A stretch of 41,702 nt of DNA. Origin: Methyloversatilis universalis. GTDB taxonomy: Bacteria > Pseudomonadota > Gammaproteobacteria > Methylococcales > Methylococcaceae. The number at the start of each line of letters is the position of its first letter. Position 1 is the first letter of the stretch. A program made the translations under genes and the position numbers. Shown here in pieces: positions 39,484-41,702 of this stretch. The notes beneath the pieces are model-generated. The model was given only the letters and a program-made list of their open reading frames with translations. It made no database searches and had not been told where the DNA came from. Location: positions 1 to 41,702 of the forward strand of contig DYIL01000031.1 of assembly GCA_020723665.1 (NCBI GenBank), in the 5' to 3' direction.

Positions 39484-40959
39484 TCAATCATCCTCGTGCC
39501 AGCGATGGCCGCTGCGCGACAGTAGTTCCGCAGAGGCGGCTGGACCCCAGGTGCCGGCTTTGTAAGGCTCCGGACCGTTCGGATCCGCGGCCCACTCGTT
39601 GAGAATCGGTTCGACCCAGCGCCAGGCCATCTCCAATTCGTCCTGACGCACGAACAGCGCCTGGTTGCCGCGGATGATGTCGAGCAGGAGACGCTCGTAG
39701 GCTTCTTCGCGGCGTTCGCTGAATTTGCTCGTGAAATCGAGGTCCAGAGAAACCGGCCGTAACTGCATCGAATGGCCGGGCTGTTTGGCGTTGAGGTAGA
39801 GCCGGATCGATTCGTCCGGCTGCAGGCGGATGACCAGCTTTGCCGGGGCGCGCGAGCCGTTGCTGGGCAGTGGAAAGATATGATGGGGCACGTCGTGGAA
39901 ATGGATCACGATATCGGCGAGGCGCCTCGGCAGGCGTTTGCCGGTGAACAGGTAAAACGGCACCCCGGCCCAGCGCCAATTGGCGATTTCCGTCTTGATG
40001 GCGACGAAGGTTTCGGTCCTGCTGCCCATGGGAACGCCATCTTCTTCGAGATAGCCGCGCACCTTCTGGCCGCCGCAGACTCCGGCGCGGTACTGGCCGC
40101 GCACCGTGTTGGCGCGGACATCCTCGGGTGTGAACGGTACCAGGCATTCCAAGACTTTGAGCTTTTCGTTCCGGATCGCGTCGGAGTCGAGGCTAGAGGG
40201 CGGTTCCATCGCCACGAAGCAAAGCAATTGCAGCAGGTGGTTCTGCACCATGTCGCGCAGCGCGCCGGTACCGTCATAGAAGCCCGCGCGGCTGCCGATA
40301 CCGACCTCCTCGGCTATGGTGATCTGCACGTCGGTGATCCATTGCCGGCGCCACAAGGGTTCGAACAGGGCGTTGCCGAAGCGCAGCGCCATTAGGTTCT
40401 GTACCGATTCCTTGCCCAGGTAGTGGTCGATGCGGTAGATCTGCTTTTCCTGATAATGGCGCCCGACCGCCTCGGTAATCGCGTTGCTGGAAGCGAGATC
40501 GTGTCCCAGGGGTTTTTCCAGCACCACGCGGTCATTCGGCCCATTGAGGCCTTGCACTGCCAGGCTTTCGCAGATCACAGTGAACAGTGATGGCGCTACG
40601 GAGAGGAAGAAGACGTTGACCTCGGCCGGACTTTTTTCGAGCCGGGACTTCAAGATGGCGTAGTCGTCGGGATTCTCAGCGTTGATTTTTTCGTAGATCA
40701 CACGTCGGCGGAAAGCTGCCCAGACGTCGTCGTCCCAATCGGCCGCCGGCACGAATTGCCGGGCTTTCTCCTCGGCGATTGCCCGGTAGTCTTCCAGCGT
40801 GTAGTCGCGTCGTCCGAGACAATAGAGATGGCCGGAGTCTCCGAGCTGGCCGTTTTTATGACTCTGATACATGGCCGGCAACAATTTTCGCATTACCAGG
40901 TCGCCGGTGCCGCCGAAAAAAACCATGTTGAAAGATTGGGGGAAGGATGGCTGACTCAT
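39484..40959 (-). CDS. zwf: glucose-6-phosphate 1-dehydrogenase
   Basis: A 491-residue enzyme, the usual length for Zwf, oxidising glucose 6-phosphate to 6-phosphogluconolactone with NAD(P). In type I methanotrophs it feeds the oxidative branch of the ribulose monophosphate cycle. Motifs: N-terminal nucleotide-binding FFGGTGDLVMRKLLPAMY, VVLEKPLGHDLASS, active-site RIDHYLGKESVQNLMALRF, and EEVGIGSRAGFYDGTGALRD. The ATG at 40959 has AGGA upstream and matches family N termini; an ATG 15 bp earlier and a long in-frame extension to 41289 are less likely. No pgl or gnd next to it in this window. Confidence 0.95.
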   Translation of the reverse strand: MSQPSFPQSFNMVFFGGTGDLVMRKLLPAMYQSHKNGQLGDSGHLYCLGRRDYTLEDYRAIAEEKARQFVPAADWDDDVWAAFRRRVIYEKINAENPDDYAILKSRLEKSPAEVNVFFLSVAPSLFTVICESLAVQGLNGPNDRVVLEKPLGHDLASSNAITEAVGRHYQEKQIYRIDHYLGKESVQNLMALRFGNALFEPLWRRQWITDVQITIAEEVGIGSRAGFYDGTGALRDMVQNHLLQLLCFVAMEPPSSLDSDAIRNEKLKVLECLVPFTPEDVRANTVRGQYRAGVCGGQKVRGYLEEDGVPMGSRTETFVAIKTEIANWRWAGVPFYLFTGKRLPRRLADIVIHFHDVPHHIFPLPSNGSRAPAKLVIRLQPDESIRLYLNAKQPGHSMQLRPVSLDLDFTSKFSERREEAYERLLLDIIRGNQALFVRQDELEMAWRWVEPILNEWAADPNGPEPYKAGTWGPAASAELLSRSGHRWHEDD

Positions 40960-41702
40960 CGTATGGATCCTCATAGGTCGTTTCGGGTTACGAGAGGGCT
41001 CGCGAAAAAGCGCACAAAAATCACCCTCGCCCTCTGCCAGAAGGCCGGGTTTGGCGCACCTTTGTCGACGAGCAAAGCGCAAAAGGCGTCTTCGCCGTTT
41101 TACGCCGGTAACAATGAGTCTGCCGCGCATTAAGCCGCTCCTTGGCCTTGGTGATCGCGTCGGCGTGAAAATCAAGAAATTCAACCGTCTGACGCGGTGT
41201 ATTGGGGGCCGATGGTAAGGGTGCCCGCCGTGGATGTCAATGCGGTCGACAGGTAGCCGAGTCCGCGAAAGCTGCACTCGGCGCGGCACCGATGAGCATC
41301 AGTCCTGCGTTTCCATTCGGTTGCTGAAGTCGATGATGGGTCAACGCAGCGCAGGAAAACCCCGATCTGCTTACGCGGGAACGACAGCGTTTTCCGGGCC
41401 TGTTTTGCCCGTTCGTGGCTTTTCGTGGGATAAAAACGATAAAGGACCAGAATGCTCATAACGTGACCTCGTTCGTAAAGGCCGAAGGAGCGCACGAAAT
41501 GGCCTGTCACGGCCTCATCGGCGCAGCAACGGCCAATGAGGGGGGCCCGATCAAAGACCAGCGTAAGGGTCGTTTCGGTCCAGCGTAAGGAATACGACAT
41601 CGTGAACGTAGCGACCTTCGCGCGGGCACTCGTGTTCACTCCGGTGATCTTTGAACCTAGAAACGGCGGTTGGACGTGCTCGAGTGTGCGGCGGGGGGGG
41701 GG
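40960..41702. other. right-edge region, no recognised gene
   Basis: About 740 bp. A minus-strand frame of up to 152 codons covers 41181-41639, and a shorter plus frame runs across 41234-41461. Neither has a domain, RBS or signal that I recognise. The sequence ends GCGGC followed by ten G (41693-41702), which is likely a read or assembly artefact at a contig end. Confidence 0.45.

Noticed and set aside
41181-41639. 152-codon minus-strand frame near the window end
   Set aside because: No domain, no RBS and patchy composition; cannot be supported as a gene.

Overview
The window looks like a piece of a GC-rich gammaproteobacterial methanotroph (Methylococcaceae type, for example Methylococcus or Methylocaldum). 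This is inferred from gene content: a formaldehyde-activating-enzyme (Fae) family protein, a PQQ alcohol dehydrogenase with the lanthanide-type aspartate and two c-type cytochromes, a hopanoid C-3 methylase (HpnR), a small metal-binding protein (SmbP type), and gammaproteobacterial housekeeping genes (ydbH-ynbE-ydbL, yajD, slyX, srkA, zwf). No rRNA, tRNA, CRISPR array or intact transposase was seen. The 3' edge ends in a run of ten G, so it is probably a contig end.

Layout. 0-6 kb: a large REC-GAF-GAF-GAF-PAS-GGDEF-EAL protein and a PAS histidine kinase on the minus strand (c-di-GMP signalling). 5.9-7.7 kb: a DOMON-like protein and a DUF1343/NamZ-type exo-muramidase. 8.6-9.1 kb: the Fae-like protein, with a 99-bp MITE just behind its stop codon. 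9.2-12.4 kb: ydbH-ynbE-ydbL, an envelope AsmA-like bridge. 12.5-14.2 kb: yajD-slyX-srkA on the plus strand. 14.3-15.1 kb: two RRM RNA-binding proteins. 15.8-17.2 kb: an MltD-like lytic transglycosylase. 17.5-18.6 kb: a graveyard of broken genes (third RRM gene, frameshifted secreted peptide, truncated XoxJ-like binding protein). 18.6-21.4 kb: two cytochromes c and the PQQ dehydrogenase. 21.5-23.7 kb: an MscS remnant, a LysE-superfamily membrane protein and an arginine:glycine amidinotransferase homologue. 24.2-25.8 kb: an FAD oxidoreductase. 26.3-27.9 kb: hpnR. 28.4-29.8 kb: an exported alpha/beta hydrolase. 29.8-34.3 kb: a complete group 3b [NiFe] hydrogenase operon (B-G-S-L) with its maturation protease. 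34.4-35.4 kb: a periplasmic binding protein. 35.4-36.6 kb: a DsrE-like gene broken by two MITEs and a DUF2892 gene with an internal deletion. 36.7-38.5 kb: a Cys-rich small protein, SmbP and a lipoprotein. 39.5-41.0 kb: zwf.

The most notable observation is the DsrE-like gene at 35410-36221. Two unrelated short inverted-repeat elements (140 and 119 bp) each sit at a duplicated TA. Removing each element with one TA leaves exactly 549 nt, an open frame of 182 codons plus stop that reads as a complete periplasmic DsrE-family protein. The window carries several kinds of non-autonomous element (TSDs CTAA, CTAG and TA) and at least six pseudogenes, so the genome appears to be under heavy small-element load. 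Other points are a Fae homologue with Met in place of the catalytic His, and a paired SmbP/Cys-rich putative metal-binding locus with a 12-bp palindrome ahead of smbP.
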